NCBI GenBank assembly: GCA_035465395.1
Contig: DATHRK010000103.1
Coordinates: 1-64,000 of the forward strand
DNA length: 64,000 nt
Direction of reading: 5' to 3'
DNA from: DATHRK01 sp035465395
GTDB taxonomy: Bacteria; Gemmatimonadota; Gemmatimonadetes; Longimicrobiales; RSA9
This document shows positions 50,898 through 59,144 of this stretch, one piece after another. Each line of letters starts with the position of its first letter. The stretch's first letter is position 1. A program made the position numbers and the translations under genes. The notes beneath the pieces were generated by a model. It was not told the DNA's origin. It did no database searches and saw only the letters and a list, made by a program, of their open reading frames with translations.

Positions 50898-53729
50898 ATG
50901 CGCGCCGCCCTCCTGCTGCCGGGGGCCGTCCTGGCGGCGGCCGTCGCGTCCGCCGCACCCCTCAAGGGACAGGTCCGCCCGCGGCTCGATCCCCGCTTCC
51001 GGATCGCCGAGCTCGTGGCCCCCGACGGCCGAGGGCCCGACGCCCGGTTGCAGGCCTTCGGCGCGTCGCGCGCCCGGGGGCTGGGGCTCCTGGGCTCCGG
51101 CGACGCCGGTGAACTGCGGGTCTTCGTGCGGGGTTCGGGCGACGTCGCGGCGGCGATCGTCGCGGCCGGCGGCCGGGTGCGGGCGCGCGCCGGAGACATC
51201 ATCGCGGCGTCGTTGCCGGCGGCCGGCCTCGGGGCCCTCGCTGCCGATCCCCGCGTCGCGGCGCTCGAACCCGTAGGGACCCTCGCCACCCAGACGGCGC
51301 CGCCGGCCGGGCCGGGGCCGCGAGGCTCGCGTCCGCCAGCTCCACGCCCGCCGCGGCGCGGCGCGCTCCTGGACGTCGCGACGGACGACATCCGCGTGGG
51401 CCCGCTCCGCCAGCGCATCGCCGGACGCTTCGAAGGCATCGCCGGCCAGGGCATCGTCGTGGGTATCGTCGACAGCGGCCTCGACCTCGGCCATCCCGAC
51501 TTCCGGCGCCCCGACGGCTCCACCCGGGTGCTGTGGGCGCTGGACCTCACCGACGACGGAGGCCCGGCCCCGGGCGCCGTCGGGAGCGCCACGTTCCCCG
51601 AGGGCTCGGAATGCGACGCGGCGACGATCGACGCCGGCGATTGCCGCATGCGCGACCTCCGGGGGCACGGGACGCACGTCCTCGGCATCGCCGCGGGCGA
51701 CGGCTCCGCGACGGGCAACGGACGCGCGCCGTTCCGCTACGTGGGAGTGGCCCCCGAGGCCGACCTGATCGTAGTCAAGGCCGGCGAGGCCACGTTCGCC
51801 GCCGACGATGTTCTCGCCGGCGTCGCCTACGTTTTCGAGCGCGCCGCCGAGCTCGGCAGGCCGGCCGTCGTGGCCCTCGCGCTGGGCACACAGGCGGGCC
51901 CGCACGACGGCTCGACCGCGCTCGAGCGGGGCCTCGACGCGCTCGTGGGACCGGGCCGGATCGCCGTCGTCACAGCCGGCAACCAGGGCGCCTACGACAA
52001 CGAGAGTCCCGACTTCCCGGCGGGCCCGATCCACCTGACGGGGCAGACCGAACCGGGCGCTCCCGTCGAGCACACGCTGGTGGTGCCGTCGTACGTGCCG
52101 ACGCCGGGCGCCGGCAACGACGCCGTCCTGCTCGAGATCTGGTACGAGGGGGCGACCGACGTGGCGATCACGGTGACGCCCCCCGGCGGCGATCCCGTGC
52201 GCGCGGAGCCCGGCGATACGGCGGTGGGTCAGTCGTCCGCCGGCGCGGTGTTCATCGACAACGCCTCCGCCGGACCGTCGCCGGACAACGGAGACAACCA
52301 GGCGCTCGTCCTGATCTTCGATGCCGCCGAGGGCGAGGAACCGGCGCAAGGCGCGTGGGCGATCGGCGTCGAGACGGTGGCCGGACTGATTACGCCGCTT
52401 CCGCACCACGGCTGGATCGTCGGTTCGACCTTCCAGGGGGCGATCGCGACGCCCCGCATCGACCGCGGCGCGACGAACTCGCACGTGGTCACGACGCCCG
52501 CCAACGGCGGCCGCATGCTCGCGGTCGGGGCGCACGCGACGCGCCACACGTGGCCCGGGCTCGCGGGGCAGGAGACGTTCGCGTTCCGCGAGCCGCTCGG
52601 CGACATCGCGTTCTTCAGCTCCCCCGGGCCCCGACGCGACGGTGTCCTGCGCCCCGACGTCACCGCGCCGGGCAAGATGGTGGTCGCGTCGTACGCCGCC
52701 GGCGGATCCGACTTCGCCGTGCTCCCGTCGCTGATCGAGGCGGACGGCGTCCACGCCGCCCTGCTCGGGACCAGCATGGCCACCCCCCAGGTGGCCGGCG
52801 CCGTGGCCCTGCTGCTGCAGCGGGAGGCGAGGCTCACCCCGGAGGACGCGCGGGCCATCCTGCGCGGCAGCGCTCGCGCCGACGAATTCGTCGAGGCTCG
52901 CGGCGGAGCGGGCAGCCACCCATGGGGGTTCGGCAAGCTGGATGCGCTGGGGGCGGTCCGCTCGTTCGGATCCCCCGCCGGTCTGCTGACCGTGGCCGCA
53001 GCCCCGGCTACGCCCGCGACGACCGTGGCGGAGGGTCGCGCGGGCGAGGTGCTCGAGCTCCTGGATCTCCAACTCGTGGCGAGCTTGCAGGAGCCGATCC
53101 TGGTGAACCGGCTCCGGGTCGATCTGGCGGGCGGCGGCGCCGGCGACACGCTACTGCTCGTGCTGGACGGGGACGCCGACGGCGAGATCGGCGCCGGCGA
53201 CACCGAGCTGGCCGCAGTGGCCGCTGGGACGGGCGGCGCTGACCTGGGCGGCACGCTCACCGTGCCCTCGGGATTCGCGTTGGACGTCCTCGTGGGCCTG
53301 CGCCTGGGCGGGGGAATCGTCAACGGCGCGACGGTGCGGGCCGTACTGCCGCAGAACGGGGTCGGCACGGAAGGCGTGCTGTCCGGCGCGGTCGACGCGG
53401 TGAACGGCCCGTCGGTGGACGTCGCCTCGCCGCTCTATCGCGTCGACCTGCTGGCGAGTGGAGAGACCGTCGCGCTGTCGGCGAATCCGGTCCGCGGCGA
53501 GCGCCTCGTCGTGAACTACGGCGACACGCCGCTCCGCGCGGCCGTCTACACGGCGGCGGGCCGCCTGGTACGCGACTTCACGGACGTGCTCGGCGCCGAG
53601 GGCCCCGGGCGCTTCGCCTGGGACCTCACCGACGGCGCCGGACGCCCGGTCGCGAACGGCGCCTACTACCTGTTCCTGGAGCTGGCCGACGGCCGGGTCC
53701 GCCAGACCGTCTACGTGTTGCGTCCATGA
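50898..53729 (+). CDS. Secreted S8 (subtilisin-like) serine protease with FlgD-like C-terminal domain
   Basis: A 943-residue exported protease. The signal peptide (ALLLPGAVLAAAVASAAPLKG) is followed by an inhibitor-like prodomain (30-165). The subtilase triad is Asp192 (GIVDSGLDLGHPDF), His257 (RGHGTHVLGIAAG) and Ser626 (LLGTSMATPQVAGA), with the oxyanion Asn in TAGNQG. A PA/insert-type beta domain of about 100 residues lies between His and Ser. After 690 come a cohesin/dockerin-like region and an Ig-like FlgD-type C-terminus (GPGRFAWDLTDGAGRPVANGAYYLFLE, ending RQTVYVLRP), of the kind used as a sorting tail on type IX secretion substrates. The stop overlaps the PorV-like start. Confidence 0.92.
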   Translation: MRAALLLPGAVLAAAVASAAPLKGQVRPRLDPRFRIAELVAPDGRGPDARLQAFGASRARGLGLLGSGDAGELRVFVRGSGDVAAAIVAAGGRVRARAGDIIAASLPAAGLGALAADPRVAALEPVGTLATQTAPPAGPGPRGSRPPAPRPPRRGALLDVATDDIRVGPLRQRIAGRFEGIAGQGIVVGIVDSGLDLGHPDFRRPDGSTRVLWALDLTDDGGPAPGAVGSATFPEGSECDAATIDAGDCRMRDLRGHGTHVLGIAAGDGSATGNGRAPFRYVGVAPEADLIVVKAGEATFAADDVLAGVAYVFERAAELGRPAVVALALGTQAGPHDGSTALERGLDALVGPGRIAVVTAGNQGAYDNESPDFPAGPIHLTGQTEPGAPVEHTLVVPSYVPTPGAGNDAVLLEIWYEGATDVAITVTPPGGDPVRAEPGDTAVGQSSAGAVFIDNASAGPSPDNGDNQALVLIFDAAEGEEPAQGAWAIGVETVAGLITPLPHHGWIVGSTFQGAIATPRIDRGATNSHVVTTPANGGRMLAVGAHATRHTWPGLAGQETFAFREPLGDIAFFSSPGPRRDGVLRPDVTAPGKMVVASYAAGGSDFAVLPSLIEADGVHAALLGTSMATPQVAGAVALLLQREARLTPEDARAILRGSARADEFVEARGGAGSHPWGFGKLDALGAVRSFGSPAGLLTVAAAPATPATTVAEGRAGEVLELLDLQLVASLQEPILVNRLRVDLAGGGAGDTLLLVLDGDADGEIGAGDTELAAVAAGTGGADLGGTLTVPSGFALDVLVGLRLGGGIVNGATVRAVLPQNGVGTEGVLSGAVDAVNGPSVDVASPLYRVDLLASGETVALSANPVRGERLVVNYGDTPLRAAVYTAAGRLVRDFTDVLGAEGPGRFAWDLTDGAGRPVANGAYYLFLELADGRVRQTVYVLRP

Positions 53730-54739
53730 GCGCCCGGTCGGAGGGGTACCTTGGCCGCGCTTGCCCGACCACGTCGTGGGTGCTCGCGATCGCGGGGCTG
53801 CTGGCCCTCGGCTCGGCGCCCGCCGCCGCGGCACAGAGCGACGCGGAGTCCGGAGCGGACGTCCTCGCCCTGGCCCCCTCGCCGCGCGCCACGGCGTTCG
53901 GCGGCGCGTACACGGCGGGCGCGCCGGGCGACCCCTTCGCGCTCTTCGCGAATCCGGCGGGCATCGCCGGGCCGGGCGGCCCGGCGGATCCCGGGGGCGT
54001 CGGGGGCTGGTCCGTGGGGGCCGCCTTCCGGGCCCACGTGGGTGACGCGTCGGCGGGCTCGCTGGCCGCGCGCTTCGCCGGGCTCGGCGGGGCCGCCGCC
54101 GTGGCCGTGCGCTACCTCGACTACGGCGAGGTCGACGAGCTGATACCCGATCCCGCGTTCGGCGGCGAGCGAGGCATGGCGACCGGGGCGCGCATCCGGG
54201 GCACCGAGGTGGCGCTCTCCGGGGCCTACGCGTTCGAGGTCGGGCCGTTCGCCGCGGGGGCGGGATTCGACCTGGTACGCACCGACCTGGCCGAGCTGCA
54301 GGACGTCGCGGTCGCGGGATCCGCGGGCGCGCGCGTGGGACTCTGGGAGGGCCGCGTCGGTATCGGCGCCGCGGTCCAGCACCTGGGCGCGGACGCGGCC
54401 CCGGGCCGCGACGCCCCGCTGCCCCGGACCTACCGCGGCGGGGTCAGCCTGGCCCTGGGCGTGGCCGGCCCCCTGCGGCTGCGTGTCCTCGCGGACGCCG
54501 CGGGCCCCTGGGACCGGCTGCGCCCCGCGGTGGGCGCCGAAGTGGGCATCGCCGGCACCGACGGCGTCCTGCTGGAGGCGCGCGCGGGCTGGGACGGTTC
54601 CGTGGAGCGGGAGGACGCGCTGGAGGAGTGGAGCTGGGGGGGCGGGCTGGTGGTCGGAGACCTGGCGATCGACTACGCCTACCGGGGCATCGGGGTGCTG
54701 GGCGCCGCCCACCAGATCGGCGCACGCCTGCGCCGGTGA
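53726..54739 (+). CDS. PorV/PorQ-like outer-membrane barrel protein
   Basis: A 337-residue exported protein. After the signal peptide (LAIAGLLALGSAPAAAAQ), SADVLALAPSPRATAFGGAYTAGAPGDPFALFANPAGIAG is the conserved opening of PorV/PorQ and related FadL-like barrels (G-RA-A-GGA ... NPAG). The rest alternates amphipathic strands: SVGAAFRAHVGD, AAVAVRYLDYGEVDEL, EVALSGAYAFEVGPFAAGAGFDLV, GVSLALGVAGPLRLRVLADA, and terminal IDYAYRGIGVLGAAHQIGARLRR with a C-terminal Arg. PorV shuttles type IX cargo at the surface. The ATG overlaps the protease stop, suggesting the barrel handles that protease. Confidence 0.8.
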   Translation: MSARSEGYLGRACPTTSWVLAIAGLLALGSAPAAAAQSDAESGADVLALAPSPRATAFGGAYTAGAPGDPFALFANPAGIAGPGGPADPGGVGGWSVGAAFRAHVGDASAGSLAARFAGLGGAAAVAVRYLDYGEVDELIPDPAFGGERGMATGARIRGTEVALSGAYAFEVGPFAAGAGFDLVRTDLAELQDVAVAGSAGARVGLWEGRVGIGAAVQHLGADAAPGRDAPLPRTYRGGVSLALGVAGPLRLRVLADAAGPWDRLRPAVGAEVGIAGTDGVLLEARAGWDGSVEREDALEEWSWGGGLVVGDLAIDYAYRGIGVLGAAHQIGARLRR

Positions 54740-54770
54740 TGTGGGGTGCGGCGTGGCTGGACCGAGCCGG

Positions 54771-55886
54771 CTAGAGCGCGTCGAGGAGAGGATCCCCCAG
54801 CGCTTCCACCTGCCAGCGACGCACGTCGGGAATGGCGAGCAGCTCGGCGTGATCGGCGGGCGCGATCTGCGCGATGCGCTCGATCAGCCACTTCGGTAGC
54901 AGGAAGCCCCGTTCCAGCCCCAGCCGGTCCGCCGCGGCGTCGCGCACCGCGCGGATCCGATCCGTGCGCGCCTCCTCCTGGGTGGTGGGCCGCGGCCTCC
55001 GCGGCCCGCGCGGCGGCCTCTTGGGCAGCTCGGTCGTGGCGCGGCCGCGCGCCACCGCGTCCATCAGCGCCCGCCCGGCCGGCGAATCGACGAGCCTGGG
55101 CGTCACGCCCTTGATGGCGACCAGCGCCGCGGCATCGCGAGGGCCGACCCGCGCGATCTCCATCAGCGCCTCCCGCGACAGGATCCGAAACGTCGCGCGG
55201 TCCCGACGCCGGCCCTGTTCCTCGCGCCAGTCGTGCACTTCCCGCAGGACCGCGAGCTGGCGCGGGGTCAGGTCGCGCGACCCCTTGAGCTTGAGGAACG
55301 CCGGGACCGCGCCGTTCTCCTCGTGGCGTGTGCCGCGCACGATCTCGAACTCCTCCTCCGCCCAGGCCAGGCGCCCCGCTGCGGTGAGGCGCTCGCGCAG
55401 CGCGCGCCGCAGCTCGGGCAGGTACCGGGTGTCCTCGGCCGCGTACTCGATCATCTCGTGAGGCAGCGGCCGGCGCGCCCAGTCGGCGCGCTGGTACTTC
55501 TTCTCGACGGTAACACCCAGCACGTCCTCGAGCAGCGAGGACAGGCCGATCTGGCGCTCGCCGAGAAACTGGGCCGCGACCTTGGTATCGAAGAGCCGGC
55601 CGATGCGGAGCCCGTGGTCGCGGTCGAGCAGCCGGAGGTCGTAGTCTGCGTCGTGGAAAACGATCTCGGTTTCCGGGTCCGAGAGCAGCGAGGCGAGCGG
55701 CTGCAGCGACTCGACCGCGAGGGGATCGACGAGGACCGTCTCCTCGCCGGCGGTGAGCTGGACCAGGCAGACCCGGTCGTGATAGCGGTGGTACCCGGCC
55801 GCCTCGGTGTCCACGGCGATCACCGCCCGGCCGAAAAACGCATCGACCAGGCCCCGCAGGTCCTGGTCGGTGTCTATGTAGCGCAT
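54771..55886 (-). CDS. rnd: Ribonuclease D (DEDD 3'-5' exonuclease with HRDC domain)
   Basis: A 371-residue RNase D. DEDDy motif I: AVDTEAAG (Asp26, Glu28). Motif II: VFHDADYDLRLL (Asp). Motif III: YAAEDTRYLPEL (Tyr-x-x-x-Asp). LCLVQL-like RVCLVQLTAGEETVLVDPL connects them. The HRDC domain follows (LTPRQLAVLREVHDWREEQGRRRDRATFRILSREALMEIARVGPRD), plus a second HRDC-like C-terminus (AVRDAAADRLGLERGFLLPKWLIERIAQ). It trims tRNA and other structured RNA 3' ends. The ATG at 55886 is chosen since GGGGAGG lies 9 nt before it and abuts the alternative ATG at 55895. Confidence 0.92.
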   Translation of the reverse strand: MRYIDTDQDLRGLVDAFFGRAVIAVDTEAAGYHRYHDRVCLVQLTAGEETVLVDPLAVESLQPLASLLSDPETEIVFHDADYDLRLLDRDHGLRIGRLFDTKVAAQFLGERQIGLSSLLEDVLGVTVEKKYQRADWARRPLPHEMIEYAAEDTRYLPELRRALRERLTAAGRLAWAEEEFEIVRGTRHEENGAVPAFLKLKGSRDLTPRQLAVLREVHDWREEQGRRRDRATFRILSREALMEIARVGPRDAAALVAIKGVTPRLVDSPAGRALMDAVARGRATTELPKRPPRGPRRPRPTTQEEARTDRIRAVRDAAADRLGLERGFLLPKWLIERIAQIAPADHAELLAIPDVRRWQVEALGDPLLDAL

Positions 55887-55944
55887 TCCCGTCATCCTCC
55901 CCGGATCCCCCCGATTACCCACGGCGGCCCGCCGCCGCGACTCA

Positions 55945-55973
55945 ATTGTACACGACCTCGCCCTCCCTGGAAA
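55945..55973 (-). promoter_or_regulatory. Sigma70-type promoter of rnd
   Basis: On the minus strand: TTTCCA (55973-55968, 4/6 to TTGACA), 17-bp spacer, TACAAT (55950-55945, 5/6 to TATAAT). Transcription would start near 55938, 52 nt before the rnd ATG. Confidence 0.5.
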
Positions 55974-56151
55974 TGACGTGCCGCTGGCGCGCCCCGAAGC
56001 CGGACTCCCGATCGTGCCGGCGCTGTCCCGCGGACCCGGCCTACGTGCCGGCGCAGGCACCGGACATTCGCGCCCCCAACCATTACATTGCGCGGTTCCG
56101 CGAACCGCGGGGGTATCTCTTGGCCCCCGTCGACGAAAGGGTGGGAGGGAC

Positions 56152-57564
56152 GTGCTCACGAAGGTCGTCGCGACGATCGGCCCGGCCAGCGCCGGCGCAG
56201 CGAGCCTGCTCGAGCTGGTGCGCGCCGGAGTCAACGTGGTCCGGATCAACTGCGCCCACGGAACGCGCGAGGATCACCGTGCCACCGTGGAGCACGCCCG
56301 CGCCGCCGGTCGGGAGCTCGGCCGCCCGGTCGCGGTCCTCGTCGACCTGGCCGGGCCGAAGATCCGGACGGGGGATTTTCCCGAGCCGCGCACGCTGGAG
56401 GAGGGCCAGGAGGTCGTCCTCGCGCCGCAGGCGGACGCGTCGGGGGAGGACATCCCGACGACCTACGCGGGCCTCGCGGGCGACGTCCGCCCGGGCAGCC
56501 GCATCCTGATGGACGACGGCGCCATGGAGTTGGAGGTGCTGGAAACGGAGCCCCCCCTGGTCCGCGCCCGGGTGCTGCGCGGCGGGGACCTCGGGAAGCA
56601 CAAGGGCATCAACCTGCCGGGCATCCGCGTCGCCGCGCCCTCGCTGACCGAGAAGGACCTGACCGACATCGAGTGGGCGATCGCGGCGGGTGTGGAGTAC
56701 GTCGGCCTCTCGTTCGTCCAGCGCCCAGACGACGTGCGTGATCTGCGCGCGCGGCTGCCGCCGGAGATCCTGATCGTCGCCAAGATCGAGAAGGACGTCG
56801 CGCTGGAGAACGTCGAGGCGATCCTCGAGGAGACGGACGCGGTGATGGTGGCACGCGGCGACCTCGGCGTCGAGCTGCCGTTCGAGCAGGTGCCCCTCGC
56901 CCAGAAGCGCATCGTGCAGCTCGCCAACCTCCACGGGCGGCCCGTGATCACCGCGACACAGATGCTCGAGTCGATGATCTCCGCATCGCGCCCGACCCGC
57001 GCCGAGGCCAGCGACGTGGCGAACGCTCTCTTCGACGGGACCGACGCCGTGATGCTGTCCGGCGAGACCGCGGTCGGACACGACCCCAGGCTTGCGGTGG
57101 AGGCGATGGTGCGCATCGCCGCCGAGATCGAGCGCTCGCACGCGTTCACCGAGGGCCCCAAGTACGACATCCCTGTGCTGGGCCACCTGCGCACGGGGGC
57201 CACGCCGACCGAGCACGCGATCGCCGCCGCCACCGTGGAGGCGCTGCGACTCCTGGGGGCGCCCGCCGTCGTCACGCTCACCACGTCCGGCGCGACCGCC
57301 CGGCTCGTGTCGAGCTACCGGCCGCCGGTGCCGATCCTCGCCGTGTGCGAGCTGGAGACGACGTATCGCCAGCTCGCCCTGGTCTGGGGGGTCGATCCCG
57401 TGTGGGTCCCCGACGACCATTCCTACGACGCCATGATGCGGGTCGCGCGGGAGGCCCTCGTGGCCAAGGAGATCGCGCGTCCCGGGGACCGGGTGATCGT
57501 CACGGCCGGCATCCCGTTCAACGTGCCCGGGACGACGAACATGATGCGGGTCGAGGTGGTTTGA
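56152..57564 (+). CDS. pyk: Pyruvate kinase
   Basis: A 470-residue glycolytic enzyme making pyruvate and ATP from PEP and ADP. Sequence features: TKVVATIGPAS at the front, VVRINCAHG, VDLAGPKIRTG, the B-domain cap (DIPTTYAGLAGDV ... KGINLPG), IVAKIEKDVALENVEAI with the catalytic Lys, MVARGDLGVELP, TATQMLESM, VMLSGETAVG, and a C-terminal domain (TTSGATARLVSSYRPPVPILAVC). In the K+-dependence motif NCAHG stands where many enzymes have NFSHG, a mild deviation. GTG at 56152 with GGGAGGGAC immediately before it. The stop overlaps the MBL gene (TTGA). Confidence 0.96.
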   Translation: MLTKVVATIGPASAGAASLLELVRAGVNVVRINCAHGTREDHRATVEHARAAGRELGRPVAVLVDLAGPKIRTGDFPEPRTLEEGQEVVLAPQADASGEDIPTTYAGLAGDVRPGSRILMDDGAMELEVLETEPPLVRARVLRGGDLGKHKGINLPGIRVAAPSLTEKDLTDIEWAIAAGVEYVGLSFVQRPDDVRDLRARLPPEILIVAKIEKDVALENVEAILEETDAVMVARGDLGVELPFEQVPLAQKRIVQLANLHGRPVITATQMLESMISASRPTRAEASDVANALFDGTDAVMLSGETAVGHDPRLAVEAMVRIAAEIERSHAFTEGPKYDIPVLGHLRTGATPTEHAIAAATVEALRLLGAPAVVTLTTSGATARLVSSYRPPVPILAVCELETTYRQLALVWGVDPVWVPDDHSYDAMMRVAREALVAKEIARPGDRVIVTAGIPFNVPGTTNMMRVEVV

Positions 57565-58337
57565 CCCTCGCGTTCCTGGGCACCGGCACCTCCTTCGGCA
57601 TCCCCGTGCCGGGTTGCGACTGTCCCCGCTGCACCTCCGCCGATCCGCGCGATCGGCGCACCCGCCACGGCGCCCTGGTGCGGGGTGAGAGCGGTACGCT
57701 GCTTGTGGACACGCCGCCCGAGCTTAGGCTCCAGCTCCTGCGCGCCGAAGCGCCGCGCGTGGATGCCGTCTGGTTCACCCACGGCCACGCCGATCACACG
57801 CACGGCATCGACGACCTCCGCGCGCTGAACGTCGGGCGGGACGGTCCGCTGCCGGCCTTCGCCAACGTCGACGGGGCGGCGATGCTGGTGGAACGCTTCG
57901 CCTACATCTTCGGGGAGCGGGGGCGGCCGACCGGCCGGGCGCGCCCGTGGGTCGACCTCTCGATCGTCGATTCGGCGGCGCCGATCGAGGCGGCAGGGTT
58001 CGATGTGGCACCACTTTCGCTGCCACACGGCGACATGGAGACCCTGGGATTTCGCATCGACGGGCTGGGGTACCTTCCCGACGCGCACGACGTCCCCCCC
58101 GATGTCGTGGACGCGTTGAGGGGCGTCGACGTCCTGGTGCTTTGCGCTCTCTGGTTCGGACGCCCCCACCCGGCGCACCTCAACATCGAGCGCGCCGTCG
58201 AGGTCGCCGAGGATGTGGGCGCGCGGATCACCTACCTGACCCACCTGACTCACCGGGAAAGCCACGCGGACCTCTGCGAACGGCTGCCTCCCGCCGTCCG
58301 CCCGGCCTACGACGGCCTGAGCGTGGCGGTCGGATGA
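57561..58337 (+). CDS. MBL-fold metallohydrolase (PhnP/RNase Z-like)
   Basis: A 258-residue metallo-beta-lactamase-fold hydrolase. FLGTGTSFGIPVPGCDCPRCTSADPRDRRTRHGALV is the PhnP/RNase Z-type opening with a Cys-rich zinc loop, THGHADHTHGIDDLR the HxHxDH dimetal motif, LSLPHGDMETLGFRIDG and LPDAHDVP further ligand sites, and THLTHRES the last His. Likely a cyclic phosphate or phosphodiester hydrolase. The TTG at 57561 overlaps the pyk stop; no ATG or GTG fits. The stop overlaps the histidine-kinase ATG. Confidence 0.88.
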   Translation: MTLAFLGTGTSFGIPVPGCDCPRCTSADPRDRRTRHGALVRGESGTLLVDTPPELRLQLLRAEAPRVDAVWFTHGHADHTHGIDDLRALNVGRDGPLPAFANVDGAAMLVERFAYIFGERGRPTGRARPWVDLSIVDSAAPIEAAGFDVAPLSLPHGDMETLGFRIDGLGYLPDAHDVPPDVVDALRGVDVLVLCALWFGRPHPAHLNIERAVEVAEDVGARITYLTHLTHRESHADLCERLPPAVRPAYDGLSVAVG

Positions 58338-59038
58338 ACACCGCGGAGTCGGGCGTCCGGGGCCGGACGGTGGACCCCGCAGCCGAGTCGGGGCGCGCGG
58401 ACCGCCATCGCGTCATCGGGCGCATCGCGGGCGACATCGGCCACGAGCTGAAGAATCCCATCCACGCCAGCGTCATCAACCTCGAGCTGGTGCGCAAACG
58501 GATCACCGACGGCGGACGGGAGGACGCCCTCGACAGGCTGGACGTCGTGAGCGATCAGGTCCGCCGGGTGCACGGCGTGGTGGAGGGTCTGCTCAAGCTG
58601 CTCCGGGAGAGCCGGGAGCCGGAAGGGGACCGCGAGCTGGACCGGGTGGTCGAAACGGTACTGCCGCTCCTGCGCGCGCAGGCGAACGCCGCCGGGGTCG
58701 AGCTCGAGTGGGTCCCGGCGGGATCGGGCACGCTCTGCGGCGTATCGACCGAATGCCTCGGGCACACGCTCGTCGGGCTCACTTCGCAGGCGATCACCGT
58801 GGCGCGCACCAGCCCGGACGGCGCGGTGCGCTTGGAGGCCACGGCCCAACCCTGTGCCGTCGGCGTGAGCGCGTCGGGCACGCATCCGTCCGTCCCGCCG
58901 GAGTCCCCGGACCCGGGGTTTGCCGAGACGGTGGCGCGCATCGCCGAGTCGGGCGGCATGGCGATCGTGGACAGACACGCAAGAAGCGACGTAAGTTGGT
59001 CGCGCGTAGTACTTTTGGACGGACTTCCAGCTGCTTGA
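58334..59038 (+). CDS. Histidine kinase-like protein with a degenerate ATPase domain
   Basis: A 234-residue cytosolic protein. The DHp region has the phospho-acceptor motif GDIGHELKNPIHA (His37), then a dimerisation helix (LVRKRITDGGREDALDRLDVVSDQVRRVHGVVEGLLKLLRE). The C-terminal region has EWVPAGSGTLCG and LGHTLVGLTSQAITVA where an N-box would be, but no convincing N, G1 or G2 boxes, so ATP binding is doubtful. It may be a histidine phosphotransfer or scaffold protein for the NtrC-type regulator encoded next (107 nt away). ATGA overlap with the MBL gene. Confidence 0.75.
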   Translation: MNTAESGVRGRTVDPAAESGRADRHRVIGRIAGDIGHELKNPIHASVINLELVRKRITDGGREDALDRLDVVSDQVRRVHGVVEGLLKLLRESREPEGDRELDRVVETVLPLLRAQANAAGVELEWVPAGSGTLCGVSTECLGHTLVGLTSQAITVARTSPDGAVRLEATAQPCAVGVSASGTHPSVPPESPDPGFAETVARIAESGGMAIVDRHARSDVSWSRVVLLDGLPAA

Positions 59039-59144
59039 CCCCCGCTTCCCCGCGCCGCTACCTTTCCGCCGCTGATAAACCGAATGTCCGATTTGGCCGG
59101 AGGGGCGCCCGGGGGGGGCCGTCCGGCCTTCCCAACGTACCCGA

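Noticed and set aside
50847..53072. 741-codon minus-strand frame opposite the S8 protease
   Set aside because: Complement of a well-supported protease; no recognisable domain.
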